From assembly GCA_002722055.1 (NCBI GenBank), contig PBKD01000009.1:1-64000 (forward strand): a stretch of 64,000 nt of DNA. The letters run 5' to 3'. Of the stretch, positions 17,611 to 26,486 are shown in pieces (positions within the stretch are counted from its first letter, which is position 1; each line of letters starts with the position of its first letter). Position numbers and translations under genes: made by a program. The notes under the pieces were generated by a model. That model made no database searches. It worked only from the letters and a program-made list of their open reading frames with translations, and was not told the origin of the DNA. Origin of the DNA: Rhodospirillaceae bacterium. GTDB taxonomy: Bacteria; Pseudomonadota; Alphaproteobacteria; SHVP01.

Positions 17611-18357
17611 ATGAATGACTCACTTGGGTTTAGACTAAAAATAGGAACAATAGCACCTTCAACAAATACAATAGTTCAACCAGAGTTCAATGCAATGCAA
17701 CCTCTGGGGGTTACTACTCATATGTCAAGAATAATTACTCCAAATGTTAACTTAAGTTCTGACGATGATTTTACCGCTCATATTGAAAGAATGCGTTCAG
17801 GAATGAATATTGCTATAGATAGAGTAATGACTTGCAAACCCGATTGCTTAGCAAATGGCCTATCTTTAGAAGCTTTTTGGGATGGATTAGATGGTAGCCT
17901 AAATATTGTAAAAAAAATTGAGGAGGATTATGGTATAAAATGCTCTATGGGAAATAATGCGATATTAAAAGCATTAGAAATTCTAGAGATTAAGTCAAAA
18001 ATTTCAATTATTACACCTCATAAACCATTAGGTGATCAAAAAGTAAAAGAATTCTTTACCCAAGCAGGTTATGAAGTAATTGACCTTTTTAGTTTTAATA
18101 TAAATAAACCAGCTGATATATGTCATGTTAATAAATTAGAACTAATTGAAGCAATTAAGTTAGTAAATAGAAAAAAACCAGAGGCAATAGTCCAAGTTGG
18201 AACAGGGTTGTCTATGGCCTCGCTAGCTGCAAAAGCATGGGAGTGGCTAGAATTACCTGTAATTGCAATTAATACTTCAATTTTTTGGCATGCATTAAGA
18301 ACAAACAATATTAAAGATAAAATAAAGGGCTTTGGCCCGTTACTAGATAAGTATTGA
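17611..18357 (+). CDS. Asp/Glu racemase-fold protein, maleate isomerase/arylmalonate decarboxylase-like
   Basis: 248 residues. APSTNT (15-20) matches the carboxylate-binding loop of maleate isomerases, and the two-domain repeat of the Asp/Glu racemase superfamily is visible. The two positions that normally carry catalytic cysteines read NGLSLE (82-87) and VGTGLS (196-201), with no cysteine in either. A thiol-based cis-trans isomerisation or racemisation is therefore doubtful. AGGTG precedes the ATG with good spacing. Being next to the ring hydroxylase suggests action on a dicarboxylic breakdown product; this is inference. It ends 4 bp from the convergent isomerase gene. Confidence 0.78.
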   Translation: MNDSLGFRLKIGTIAPSTNTIVQPEFNAMQPLGVTTHMSRIITPNVNLSSDDDFTAHIERMRSGMNIAIDRVMTCKPDCLANGLSLEAFWDGLDGSLNIVKKIEEDYGIKCSMGNNAILKALEILEIKSKISIITPHKPLGDQKVKEFFTQAGYEVIDLFSFNINKPADICHVNKLELIEAIKLVNRKKPEAIVQVGTGLSMASLAAKAWEWLELPVIAINTSIFWHALRTNNIKDKIKGFGPLLDKY

Positions 18358-18361
18358 AGTT

Positions 18362-18970
18362 CTATTTTAATTTATTAATTAATTCATCTAAATAATCTAG
18401 ACGATCATTTCCCCAAAAAACGTCATTTTTATATGTAAACCATGGGGAGCCAATCATTCCCGAATCAACAGCACTTGATAGAGATTTATTATGCCATTCT
18501 CTGCCATTCTTATTTTTTATACTATTAATAATTATATTTCTTGAAGTATAAAACTTTGATAGACATGAAACTATGTCATCTATATTTTTTAAAACTATTC
18601 CTTTTTGCCATATTGAAGAGATTATAGATAGACTAATATTTCTTAAAACATCTTCATTCCCATCAGCCAATGAATATACACAATTATATACCTCGTCACA
18701 ATCAAAAGGAGGATCATCATCTGGAGGTATAAAAGGAAGACCATAGAAATTTGACATACGTTTACTATCAAGCCTTAAGTAATCCAATTTGCTTTTAGGA
18801 ATATTTATGCCGTTAAAGTCAGAGTAAACAACATTTAAAACATTTCTAAGTCTAACTGGCCTCCATAAAATTTTTTTATTATGTTTTAAAGCTATATCAT
18901 CAATTCTCTGAGAAGCAATATATGAAAAAGGGGAACCAAAAGAGATATAAAAAGTTATACAATCTTTCAT
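18362..18970 (-). CDS. 2-hydroxychromene-2-carboxylate isomerase family (DsbA fold)
   Basis: 202 residues with a thioredoxin/DsbA-type fold and no CxxC. The family signature near the start is FGSPFSYIASQ, with a Ser-Pro in place of the redox cysteines. The C-terminal half has GSPWFTYKNDVFWGNDRLD, the glutathione-binding cis-Pro loop and closing motif of the family. The type member isomerises a naphthalene breakdown product, but many members have other thiol-dependent roles. I chose the ATG at 18970, whose AGG overlaps the thiolase stop region; a TTG 18 bp upstream is less likely. It begins 7 bp after the thiolase gene, so the two form an operon. Confidence 0.85.
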   Translation of the reverse strand: MKDCITFYISFGSPFSYIASQRIDDIALKHNKKILWRPVRLRNVLNVVYSDFNGINIPKSKLDYLRLDSKRMSNFYGLPFIPPDDDPPFDCDEVYNCVYSLADGNEDVLRNISLSIISSIWQKGIVLKNIDDIVSCLSKFYTSRNIIINSIKNKNGREWHNKSLSSAVDSGMIGSPWFTYKNDVFWGNDRLDYLDELINKLK

Positions 18971-18977
18971 ATAAGAC

Positions 18978-20183
18978 CTATGCTGCAATAAGCTCTATAG
19001 CTACTGCTGTAGCTTCACCTCCACCTATACATAATGAAGCTATACCCTTATTTAAATTATTTTTTAAAAGAGCATTATATAAAGTTACCACAATCCTTGA
19101 ACCTGATGCTCCAATTGGATGGCCTAATGCACATGCGCCTCCATGAATATTAACAATACTTTGATCTAAGTTAAGGTCTCTCATAGCTGCCATAGTAACT
19201 ACAGCGAAAGCTTCATTTATTTCATACAAATCTACATCTTTACTACTCCAGTTTATCTTTTCATAAAGTTTTTTTATAGCCCCTATAGGAGCAGTTGTAA
19301 ATTTAGATGCTTCTTGACTATGAGTCGAATGACCTACAATTTTAGCTAGAGGTTTAAGTCCTTTCTTTTCTGCTGTTGATTTAAGCATTAAAACAAGGGC
19401 AGCTGCACCATCTGAGATTGCTGATGAATTAGCTGCAGTTACTGAACCTCCATCTCTAAATGCAGGTCTGAGCTGTGGTATTTTATCTATTTTTGCTTTG
19501 AATGGCAGCTCATCTTTTTCAATTATTGTTTCTGATTTTCTTGATTTAACTGTGATTGGCACAATTTCTTTTTTAAAACTTCCGTCTTCATTTGCTTTTT
19601 TAGCTTTTCTAAGAGACTCAATTGCAAAATTATCCTGTTGCTCTCTGGTAAACTGATATTCCTGAGCTGTATCCTCAGCAAAGGATCCCATAAGCTTGCC
19701 TGGGCTCTCAATAGAGTCTTCAAGGCCATCTAAAAACATATGATCATAAATTTTTCCATTTCCCATTCTATAACCCGCCCTAGCTTTATCTAATAAATAG
19801 GGAGCATTTGTCATACTTTCAAAACCACCTGCCACAGAAATTGAACTTGATCCTGCTATTAATTGATCCACAGCAAGCATTAGAGATCTCATTCCTGAAC
19901 CACACATTTTATTGACTGTAGTAGCTCCTGAACTTAGCGGAATCCCTCCGCTTAAAGCTGCTTGTCTTGCTGGAGCTTGACCTAGACCAGCTGGTAAAAC
20001 ACACCCCATAATAACATCATCAATATCTGATGGTGAAATTTTTGAATTCTTAATTGCAGCCTCAATTGCTGAACCACCTAAATCTGGGCCAGTTTTATTC
20101 GATAGTTCTCCTTGAAAATTACCAATGGGAGTCCTTGACATCCCAACTATCACAATTTCGTCATTAGAATTCATACTAGTCAT
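18978..20183 (-). CDS. Acetyl-CoA acetyltransferase (thiolase)
   Basis: 401 residues of the thiolase family. The nucleophile is Cys94 in NKMCGSGM. His356 lies in GACALGHPIGASG and the second catalytic cysteine Cys385 in SLCIGGGEA; NEAFAVV is also present. The sequence is closer to biosynthetic/degradative acetoacetyl-CoA thiolases than to long-chain FadA. It may condense two acetyl-CoA or cleave a 3-oxoacyl-CoA. The downstream DsbA-fold isomerase favours use at the end of an aromatic or branched-acid pathway, but this is inference. GGGG precedes the ATG. Confidence 0.93.
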   Translation of the reverse strand: MTSMNSNDEIVIVGMSRTPIGNFQGELSNKTGPDLGGSAIEAAIKNSKISPSDIDDVIMGCVLPAGLGQAPARQAALSGGIPLSSGATTVNKMCGSGMRSLMLAVDQLIAGSSSISVAGGFESMTNAPYLLDKARAGYRMGNGKIYDHMFLDGLEDSIESPGKLMGSFAEDTAQEYQFTREQQDNFAIESLRKAKKANEDGSFKKEIVPITVKSRKSETIIEKDELPFKAKIDKIPQLRPAFRDGGSVTAANSSAISDGAAALVLMLKSTAEKKGLKPLAKIVGHSTHSQEASKFTTAPIGAIKKLYEKINWSSKDVDLYEINEAFAVVTMAAMRDLNLDQSIVNIHGGACALGHPIGASGSRIVVTLYNALLKNNLNKGIASLCIGGGEATAVAIELIAA

Positions 20184-20337
20184 TATTAATCCCCACTAAA
20201 AATTAAAAAAATATTGCCTTAATTCTATCAACATTCTACAAAGACTAGCTATAAAAGTACATACTCGATTATAATTATAATCTACTTTTTAAAATTGCAC
20301 CTATCTAATAATAAAATTAAATCTCAAGAGGATAATT

Positions 20338-21213
20338 TTGCAATCAATCTTAAAAGCTCTTCACCCAAATATTAAAGGATCTCTTTGGATGTTAGGAATG
20401 GTTGTATCCTTATGTCTTTTAGCTGTAGCCGCTAGAGAATTATCTTCTAGACACGGACCATTTGAAATACAAATAATGAGACATAGCTTAAGCCTAATTT
20501 TCTTAATACCATTTATTCTAAAATATAGAAATATTAGGACAATAAAATTTCCTCTTCAATTACTTAGGAATACAAGTCACTTTTGCGCAACATCAGGTTG
20601 GGTCATAGCTATTACATTGATCCCTTTATCCGAAGTCTTTGCTATAGAGTTTACTACCCCTATTTGGGTGGCGGTCTTAGCTGTATTATTCTTAGGTGAA
20701 AAAATTAGTTTCCCAAAAATTGTTTCACTTTTATTTGGGATTATTGGAATAATTATTATTTTAAGACCAGGTTTTAATGTTGTAGGAGTTGGAACACTGA
20801 TTATGATTTTTTCAGCAATTGGTTTTGCAATAACAAACACAACTACAAAAGCTCTAACCCGTCATGACAGTTTAATTTCTGTACTTTTTTGGATGTCAGC
20901 TATTCAACTGCCTTTATCACTAATTGCCTCTTTATTTAAAATAAATATGATTCTTTTAGAAGATATACCATGGGTTTTACTCATAGGATTATGTGGAATC
21001 TTAAGTCATTATTCTCTTACAAAAGCCATGCAATTAGCAGAAGCTTCACTTGTTAATCCAGTTGATTTCCTAAGATTGCCATTGATTTCTATATTAGGTT
21101 TCTATATTTATCAAGAATCCATTGATATTTTTGTTATAATTGGTGCACTAATAATTTTTCTTGGAAACTATTATGCAATTTGGAATGAGAGTAAAAGAAA
21201 TAAACTAAATTAA
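20338..21213 (+). CDS. EamA-type drug/metabolite transporter
   Basis: 291 residues forming about ten hydrophobic helices in two homologous EamA halves, typical of inner-membrane DMT permeases. The FTTPIWVAVLAVLFLGEKI motif (about 104-122) closes the first half as in the family. The substrate is unknown. The start is TTG with AGAGG at proper spacing and no nearby ATG. The last 9 bp overlap the 3' end of convergent mgtE. The thiolase gene is divergent; 154 bp between them hold AT-rich DNA with no promoter I would defend. Confidence 0.88.
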   Translation: MQSILKALHPNIKGSLWMLGMVVSLCLLAVAARELSSRHGPFEIQIMRHSLSLIFLIPFILKYRNIRTIKFPLQLLRNTSHFCATSGWVIAITLIPLSEVFAIEFTTPIWVAVLAVLFLGEKISFPKIVSLLFGIIGIIIILRPGFNVVGVGTLIMIFSAIGFAITNTTTKALTRHDSLISVLFWMSAIQLPLSLIASLFKINMILLEDIPWVLLIGLCGILSHYSLTKAMQLAEASLVNPVDFLRLPLISILGFYIYQESIDIFVIIGALIIFLGNYYAIWNESKRNKLN

Positions 21214-22602
21214 GGCCCAAGCAGCAAGACCCAAGAAAGCAAAGAAACCTATTACATCTGTAACTGTTGTTACAAATACAGTTGCTGCTAAAGCAGGATC
21301 CGCACCAAATCTATGCAAAAGCAGAGGGATAATAATACCCGAAACTCCTGCGGCTAACATATTGATAATCATTGCAGTAAATAAAACAATTGATAGATCT
21401 AAATTTGAGAACCATAACCAAGAACCGATAGAAATAATAAATGCAAATATAATTCCGTTAAATAAAGCTATTAATATCTCTTTGTTTATGAATCTAAATG
21501 CATTTGAATAAGTTATATTTTTAGAAGCAATCGCCCTTACAGTCACTGTAAGAGTTTGGGTTCCTGCATTCCCCCCCATTGATGCTACAATTGGCATTAA
21601 TACTGCAAGCGCAACAAGTTGTTCAATCGTACCATCAAACAGATAAATTATATAGGATGCAATTATTGCTGTCATTAAATTGACTAAAAGCCATATAAAT
21701 CGATTTTTTGTTACTACAAAAAAAGTATCATTTATTCCTGCTTCCCCAGCTCTAGCTAGGCGCAGCATATCATCATCTGCTTCTTCAGTTATAACATCCA
21801 CTATATCATCATGCATAATAACCCCAATCAGCTTATTAGAAGTATCAACTACTGGAGCTGAGACAAGATCATATTGTTGAAAAATATATGCTACTTCCTC
21901 TTGATCCATGTCAGCGTTTATCAAAACTCTAATTGGCTCCATTATTTCAGATATTATTATGTGTCTCTGTGATCTCAATATTAAATTTAGTGGAACAATA
22001 CCTATTGGTCTATATACTGAGTTAATTATAATTAATTCATAGAATTCACTGGGCAAATTAGTCTCATCCCTTAAGAAGTCAATTACATTACCAACACTCC
22101 AACTAGTTGGAATTGATAAATGATCACGTTGCATCAATCTACCTGCAGAATACTCTGGAAAATTAAGTGATTCCTGGATTAAAATTCTTTCATTTTTATC
22201 CATTTTTGAAAGAAGTTCATGCTGAGTATTGCTATCAAGATCATCGAGCACCTCAATAACTTCATCAGTATCAAGATCCTCTAAGGCTTCTGCAGTTTGA
22301 TCAGAGCCAATTATTTTTATTACTAAATCTAATGTTGTATCATCTAGCTTGGATAAAACCTCTGGTTTCAAAGAGTCTTTTAATATATTACATAATTTTA
22401 TTCTTAATTCTGGTCTAATTTTTTCAATTAATTCAGCTATATCAGCAGAATGTAATCTGTTAGTAATTATAAGAATATTATTTTTATCATTTTTTTTTAT
22501 TAGTTTTTCTATATTAAAAACTAACCTATCAGACAAAATTAAATCATCAAAAAAATCAATTTCACTAATATTATTTTTCTTTTGTGAAATAATTCTCTTC
22601 AC
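21205..22602 (-). CDS. mgtE: Magnesium transporter MgtE
   Basis: 465 residues. It has a cytoplasmic MgtE N-domain of helical repeats (about 40-150, with LEDLDTDEVIEVLDDLDSNTQHELL), a CBS pair (about 155-280) that senses Mg2+, and five C-terminal transmembrane helices (about 300-465). The pore motif MPIVASMGGNAGTQT is near 340 and AADPALAATVFVTTVTD-like sequence is near 430. The channel opens when cytoplasmic Mg2+ is low. It lies 16 bp after maeB on the same strand, and its end overlaps eamA by 9 bp. Confidence 0.95.
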   Translation of the reverse strand: MKRIISQKKNNISEIDFFDDLILSDRLVFNIEKLIKKNDKNNILIITNRLHSADIAELIEKIRPELRIKLCNILKDSLKPEVLSKLDDTTLDLVIKIIGSDQTAEALEDLDTDEVIEVLDDLDSNTQHELLSKMDKNERILIQESLNFPEYSAGRLMQRDHLSIPTSWSVGNVIDFLRDETNLPSEFYELIIINSVYRPIGIVPLNLILRSQRHIIISEIMEPIRVLINADMDQEEVAYIFQQYDLVSAPVVDTSNKLIGVIMHDDIVDVITEEADDDMLRLARAGEAGINDTFFVVTKNRFIWLLVNLMTAIIASYIIYLFDGTIEQLVALAVLMPIVASMGGNAGTQTLTVTVRAIASKNITYSNAFRFINKEILIALFNGIIFAFIISIGSWLWFSNLDLSIVLFTAMIINMLAAGVSGIIIPLLLHRFGADPALAATVFVTTVTDVIGFFAFLGLAAWALI

Positions 22603-22618
22603 CTTTAAATGAGTTTAA

Positions 22619-24895
22619 TTATTCTTTAATACTACTCGATGCTTGTACTGAAGCTAATGCTGTAATATTAACTAAACCTCTTACAGTTATCGATGGATTA
22701 ACTATATGAGCAACTTTGGACAAACCAGCTAGAATAGGGCCAACAGATAAACCATCCGTTAAAGATTTAGCCAGCGCAAAACTTACTGATGCTGAGTCCT
22801 GATTAGCCATAACAAGAAGGTTGGCTTCACCTTTTAAAATACCATCAGGGAAAATATAATTTCTTGATGACTCTGAAAGAGCCAGGTCAGCATTCATTTC
22901 TCCATCAACATTAAGTGAGGGGTTTTCTTGTTTTATCTTTGCAAATGCCTGCTGCATTTTAGAAACCATAGAATCCGAATGACTTCCAAAGTTAGAATGA
23001 GTTATAAGAGCAATATTGGGTTTGATTCCAAATTTTTCAACTACTTTAGATGATAAGCTTACTATTTCTGAAATTTGATCAGCAGATGGATTCAAATTTA
23101 CTTCTGTATCTGTGATAAAAATTGTTTTATTAGGTGTAACTAAAAGCTGCAATGCACAAGGAGCTGTAACACCCTCTTCAAGCCCAAGAATATCAACACA
23201 GTATTGCAAATGACGACCATACCTCCCAACATACCCACAAACAAGAGCATCTGCGTCTCCTCTTTTTACTGCTAAAGCACCAATTACTGTGTTTCTAGTT
23301 CTTACGATTGTTCTAGCTGCGTTTGGCGAAACACCTTTTCGAGACATAAGATTATGATAAGTTGTCCAATACTCCCTGTATCTTGTATCATCTTCTGGAT
23401 CAATAATTTCAACATCTTTATCAAGACTGAAGTGCAAACCAGCTTTTTCCATCCTCATCTCAATTACATACCTTCTACCTATTAATATCGGTGATGCAAT
23501 ACCTTCATCAATTGCTATTTTTACTGCTCTTAAGACATTCTCTTCTTCAGCTTCTGCATATGCAATTTTCATAGGCTTCGATCTTGCTTGTTCAAAAATT
23601 GGCTTCATAACAAAACCTGTTCTATAAACATATTGAGCTAACTTATCTTCGTAAGATCTAAGGTCATCTATAGGTCTGGTTGCAACACCTGTTTCTATTG
23701 CTGCTTTTGCTACAGCACTAGAAACTTTTATAATTAATCTTGGATCAAAGGGTTTAGGTATTAAATAATTAGGGCCGAATTCTAACTGTTGACCCGAATA
23801 GGCCTTTGCAACGACATCTGAAACTTCAGCTTTAGCTAAATCTGCTATTGCATATACGGCTGCAATTTTCATAGCTTCATTTATTTCTGTTGCACCCACA
23901 TCTAAAGCACCCCGAAACATAAATGGGAAACATAAAACATTATTTACTTGATTTGGGTAGTCTGAACGACCTGTCGCAATTAATGCATCAGGCCTTACAT
24001 CCGTTACATCTTCTGGTAAAATTTCAGGATTAGGATTGGCTAATGCAAGAATAAGTGGCCTACTAGACATTTTTTTTACCATATCTTTGGATAAAACTCC
24101 CTCAGTTGAAACACCTAGAAAAATATCAGCATCTTCTATTGCATCATTTAAGTCTCTCGCATTAGTCTCAATTGCGTACTTTAACTTATACTCATCCAAA
24201 TCACTTTTTCTTCCTTTATGAATAACCCCCAATCTATCACAAACAATTATATTATCTGGTTTCATTCCCATCTCTACCAGAAGATCAAGACATGCTAATG
24301 CAGCTGCACCAGCACCAGAACAAACTAGGTTAGCTTTGGATATATCTTTATCAATGATTCTTAGTCCATTTATAAGAGCAGCAGCTACACAAATTGCTGT
24401 CCCATGCTGATCATCATGAAAAACCGGTATCTTCATTTTTTCCCTAAGCGCTTTCTCTATAATAAAACATTCAGGCGCCTTAATATCTTCTAGATTAATA
24501 CCTCCAAAAGTTGGCTCTAATGCTGATACTGTATCAATAAACTTTGAAGGATCTGAAGCATCAACTTCTATATCGAATACATCAATATCAGCAAATTTTT
24601 TAAATAAAACACCTTTTCCCTCCATTACAGGTTTAGAAGCCAAAGGGCCGATATTTCCGAGACCTAATACTGCGGTACCATTAGTAATGACACCTACAAG
24701 GTTACTACGCACAGTATATTCAGCTGCATTTAGGGGATCTGCTTTTATTTCATTACATGCAGCAGCAACGCCTGGCGAATAGGCTAATGATAGATCTACC
24801 TGATTGGCCAGTCTTTTTGTAGGTTGAACTGATATTTTTCCAGCTTTTGGATTACGATGGTATTCCAATGCCATCTTATTAAGATCATCAGACAT
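22619..24895 (-). CDS. maeB: NADP-dependent malic enzyme, MaeB type
   Basis: 758 residues; decarboxylates malate to pyruvate. The N-terminal malic domain has AYSPGVA (38-44), the metal/substrate DDQHGTA (161-167) and dinucleotide-binding GAGAAAL (194-200). From about 430 the protein continues as a phosphotransacetylase-like domain that in this class senses acetyl-CoA rather than catalysing transfer. Length matches E. coli MaeB (759). Being next to mgtE may reflect shared transcription with a Mg2+ supply gene. The upstream 120 bp contain no convincing promoter. Confidence 0.97.
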   Translation of the reverse strand: MSDDLNKMALEYHRNPKAGKISVQPTKRLANQVDLSLAYSPGVAAACNEIKADPLNAAEYTVRSNLVGVITNGTAVLGLGNIGPLASKPVMEGKGVLFKKFADIDVFDIEVDASDPSKFIDTVSALEPTFGGINLEDIKAPECFIIEKALREKMKIPVFHDDQHGTAICVAAALINGLRIIDKDISKANLVCSGAGAAALACLDLLVEMGMKPDNIIVCDRLGVIHKGRKSDLDEYKLKYAIETNARDLNDAIEDADIFLGVSTEGVLSKDMVKKMSSRPLILALANPNPEILPEDVTDVRPDALIATGRSDYPNQVNNVLCFPFMFRGALDVGATEINEAMKIAAVYAIADLAKAEVSDVVAKAYSGQQLEFGPNYLIPKPFDPRLIIKVSSAVAKAAIETGVATRPIDDLRSYEDKLAQYVYRTGFVMKPIFEQARSKPMKIAYAEAEEENVLRAVKIAIDEGIASPILIGRRYVIEMRMEKAGLHFSLDKDVEIIDPEDDTRYREYWTTYHNLMSRKGVSPNAARTIVRTRNTVIGALAVKRGDADALVCGYVGRYGRHLQYCVDILGLEEGVTAPCALQLLVTPNKTIFITDTEVNLNPSADQISEIVSLSSKVVEKFGIKPNIALITHSNFGSHSDSMVSKMQQAFAKIKQENPSLNVDGEMNADLALSESSRNYIFPDGILKGEANLLVMANQDSASVSFALAKSLTDGLSVGPILAGLSKVAHIVNPSITVRGLVNITALASVQASSSIKE

Positions 24896-25015
24896 AATTA
24901 CACCAATGTTAAGTATAAAAATATAACACTAAACTATCTTTACAATAAGATACAGTATAAATAGATTTATTTATTAAATATATTAATTGGAATATTTGAG
25001 AGTCATTTTCAATAA

Positions 25016-25102
25016 TGGTGCGGTCGAGAAGACTCGAACTTCCATGGGAGTTATCCCACAGCGACCTCAACGCTGCGCGTCTACCAGTTCCGCCACGACC
25101 GC
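25016..25102 (-). tRNA. tRNA-Leu (GAG), CCA encoded
   Basis: The minus strand folds as an 87-nt class II tRNA. The acceptor stem GCGGTCG pairs with CGACCGC. The anticodon arm CAGCG-TTGAGGT-CGCTG gives anticodon GAG, a long variable arm is present, and the T arm contains GTTCGAGTC. The 3' CCA is encoded (25018-25016). It reads CUC/CUU leucine codons. It lies between fliN and maeB on the same strand. The 311-bp stretch 24896-25206 otherwise holds only AT-rich sequence with a weak promoter-like TTGATG...TATTCC just before the tRNA. Confidence 0.97.
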
Positions 25103-25206
25103 ACTTTACATTAGCGGAATAGCAAATTTATTTTGAAGCATCAAGCTCAATATTTATCTTTTTAGATAATAAATTAATAAATTATATTATTATCAAGGAA
25201 AACCTA

Positions 25207-25461
25207 TTATACATCCTCTAGTTTTCCAATTATTTTACTTATTGTAACAGCAACATTTTCCTTAGAAACCATCACTTCACCCTCTGCAATAAGTCTGTCG
25301 TTTGCCATAATTAAAGCTGGGTCGTCCACTGTTGTATCAAGCTCAATCACTGCTCCTCTTCCCATTTTTAGTAATTGGTGAATCGGCATATCTGATCTTC
25401 CTAACACAACAGAAAGCTCAACAGTTACATTATTTACAGCTTTTTCATCTTTATTAGACAT
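25207..25461 (-). CDS. fliN: Flagellar motor switch protein FliN (SpoA domain only)
   Basis: 84 residues, essentially a single SpoA domain: VELSVVLGRSDMPIHQLLKM, GRGAVIELDTTVDDPA, then NDRLIAEGEVMVSKENVAVTI. These follow the FliN C-terminal consensus closely. In flagellated cells FliN forms the lower C-ring and binds CheY. No other flagellar gene lies in this window; neighbours are tRNA-Leu and lipB. At 84 residues it lacks the N-terminal extension most FliN have. It could act in a flagellum encoded elsewhere, or be a SpoA protein kept for another purpose. Confidence 0.85.
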   Translation of the reverse strand: MSNKDEKAVNNVTVELSVVLGRSDMPIHQLLKMGRGAVIELDTTVDDPALIMANDRLIAEGEVMVSKENVAVTISKIIGKLEDV

Positions 25462-25543
25462 TTTTTTTCTGCTTAAATCAATTAGGTTCTTCTAAAAGAA
25501 TACTCTTATAATAATAATTTATTAATGAAAGATTAAATTTTAA

Positions 25544-26185
25544 ATGGAAATTAGTAAACACAATATTAATTGGATTATAGATAAGTCTCCTGTTAACTAT
25601 GAAATAGCAGTATCTAGAATGAAAAATATTGTTAAAAAAATATATCTAGGCTCAGAAAATGAAATCATATGGTTATTAGAGCATCCAGAAATTTATACAG
25701 CAGGTACAAGTTCTAGTAAAACTGACTTAATTGGAAATACAAACATACCTATCTATAAGACTGGAAGAGGAGGAAAAATTACCTATCATGGACCAGGGCA
25801 AAGAGTTATATATACTATGATAGACTTAAGAAAAAGAAAGAGAGATGTAAAAATATTTGTAAATAAACTTGAAGAAACTGTTATAAACTCTTTAAAAGAA
25901 TTGAATTTAAATGCAGTTAGACTGCCAGGAATTGTAGGTGTATGGATAGAGTCAAGAGAGAAAAAATATAAAAAAATTTCTGCTGTTGGAATAAGAGTTT
26001 CAAAATGGGTAACATTTCATGGAATTTCGGTTAATATAAATCCTAATTTAAATAATTACTCAGGAATTATTCCTTGTGGAATTAAAGAGCATGGAATAAC
26101 ATCTCTAAAAAACGAGGGAATACCTATATCAATGGAGGAATTTGATATAATTTTTAAAAAAAATTTTTTGAGAATATTTAAATAA
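25544..26185 (+). CDS. lipB: Octanoyl-ACP:protein N-octanoyltransferase LipB
   Basis: 213 residues; moves the octanoyl chain from ACP to lipoyl domains, the first step of lipoate synthesis. The RGGKITYHGPGQ motif spans 75-86. Catalytic Lys144 lies in KKISAVGIR and Cys178 in IIPCGI, both conserved and correctly spaced. The gene is read divergently from fliN and converges on the acylphosphatase gene with 6 bp between stops. lipA is not in the window. Confidence 0.95.
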   Translation: MEISKHNINWIIDKSPVNYEIAVSRMKNIVKKIYLGSENEIIWLLEHPEIYTAGTSSSKTDLIGNTNIPIYKTGRGGKITYHGPGQRVIYTMIDLRKRKRDVKIFVNKLEETVINSLKELNLNAVRLPGIVGVWIESREKKYKKISAVGIRVSKWVTFHGISVNINPNLNNYSGIIPCGIKEHGITSLKNEGIPISMEEFDIIFKKNFLRIFK

Positions 26186-26191
26186 TAAAAT

Positions 26192-26467
26192 TTAATATTT
26201 AATTAAAAACCCTTTTTCATTATTTATTGAGATAGTATCTTTTAATAAATAATGTTCAACTCGATTAACATCTGATAGTTTTGATCCTTTGTAAGATAGT
26301 TCAATCAATTTTTTTAAATCATCTTTACTGCAATTAACTAAAGCCTCAACAGATCCATCATTTTTATTATAAACGCAACCTGTAATACCCATCATATCAG
26401 CCATATTTTTGAACCAATATCTGTAACTTACTCCTTGAACTTTTCCGTAAATATTTATTTTAAACAT
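26192..26467 (-). CDS. acyP: Acylphosphatase
   Basis: 91 residues, the usual size of this small enzyme, which hydrolyses acyl phosphates. The phosphate loop VQGVSYRYWF (9-18) carries the catalytic arginine, and VYNKNDGSVEA supplies the catalytic asparagine. The usual GFR of the loop is SYR here, a mild variation. The gene begins 19 bp after pccA, so it is probably translated from the propionyl-CoA carboxylase message. Confidence 0.92.
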   Translation of the reverse strand: MFKINIYGKVQGVSYRYWFKNMADMMGITGCVYNKNDGSVEALVNCSKDDLKKLIELSYKGSKLSDVNRVEHYLLKDTISINNEKGFLIKY

Positions 26468-26486
26468 TGGTAATTATTTATCAAAT

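Noticed and set aside
18328-18340. GGGC-TTTG-GCCC hairpin near the end of the isomerase-like gene
   Set aside because: It is within coding sequence, short, and not followed by T residues, so it does not qualify as a terminator.
15184-21213. Genomic island or prophage
   Set aside because: No integrase, transposase, flanking repeats or tRNA boundary, and base composition resembles the neighbours.
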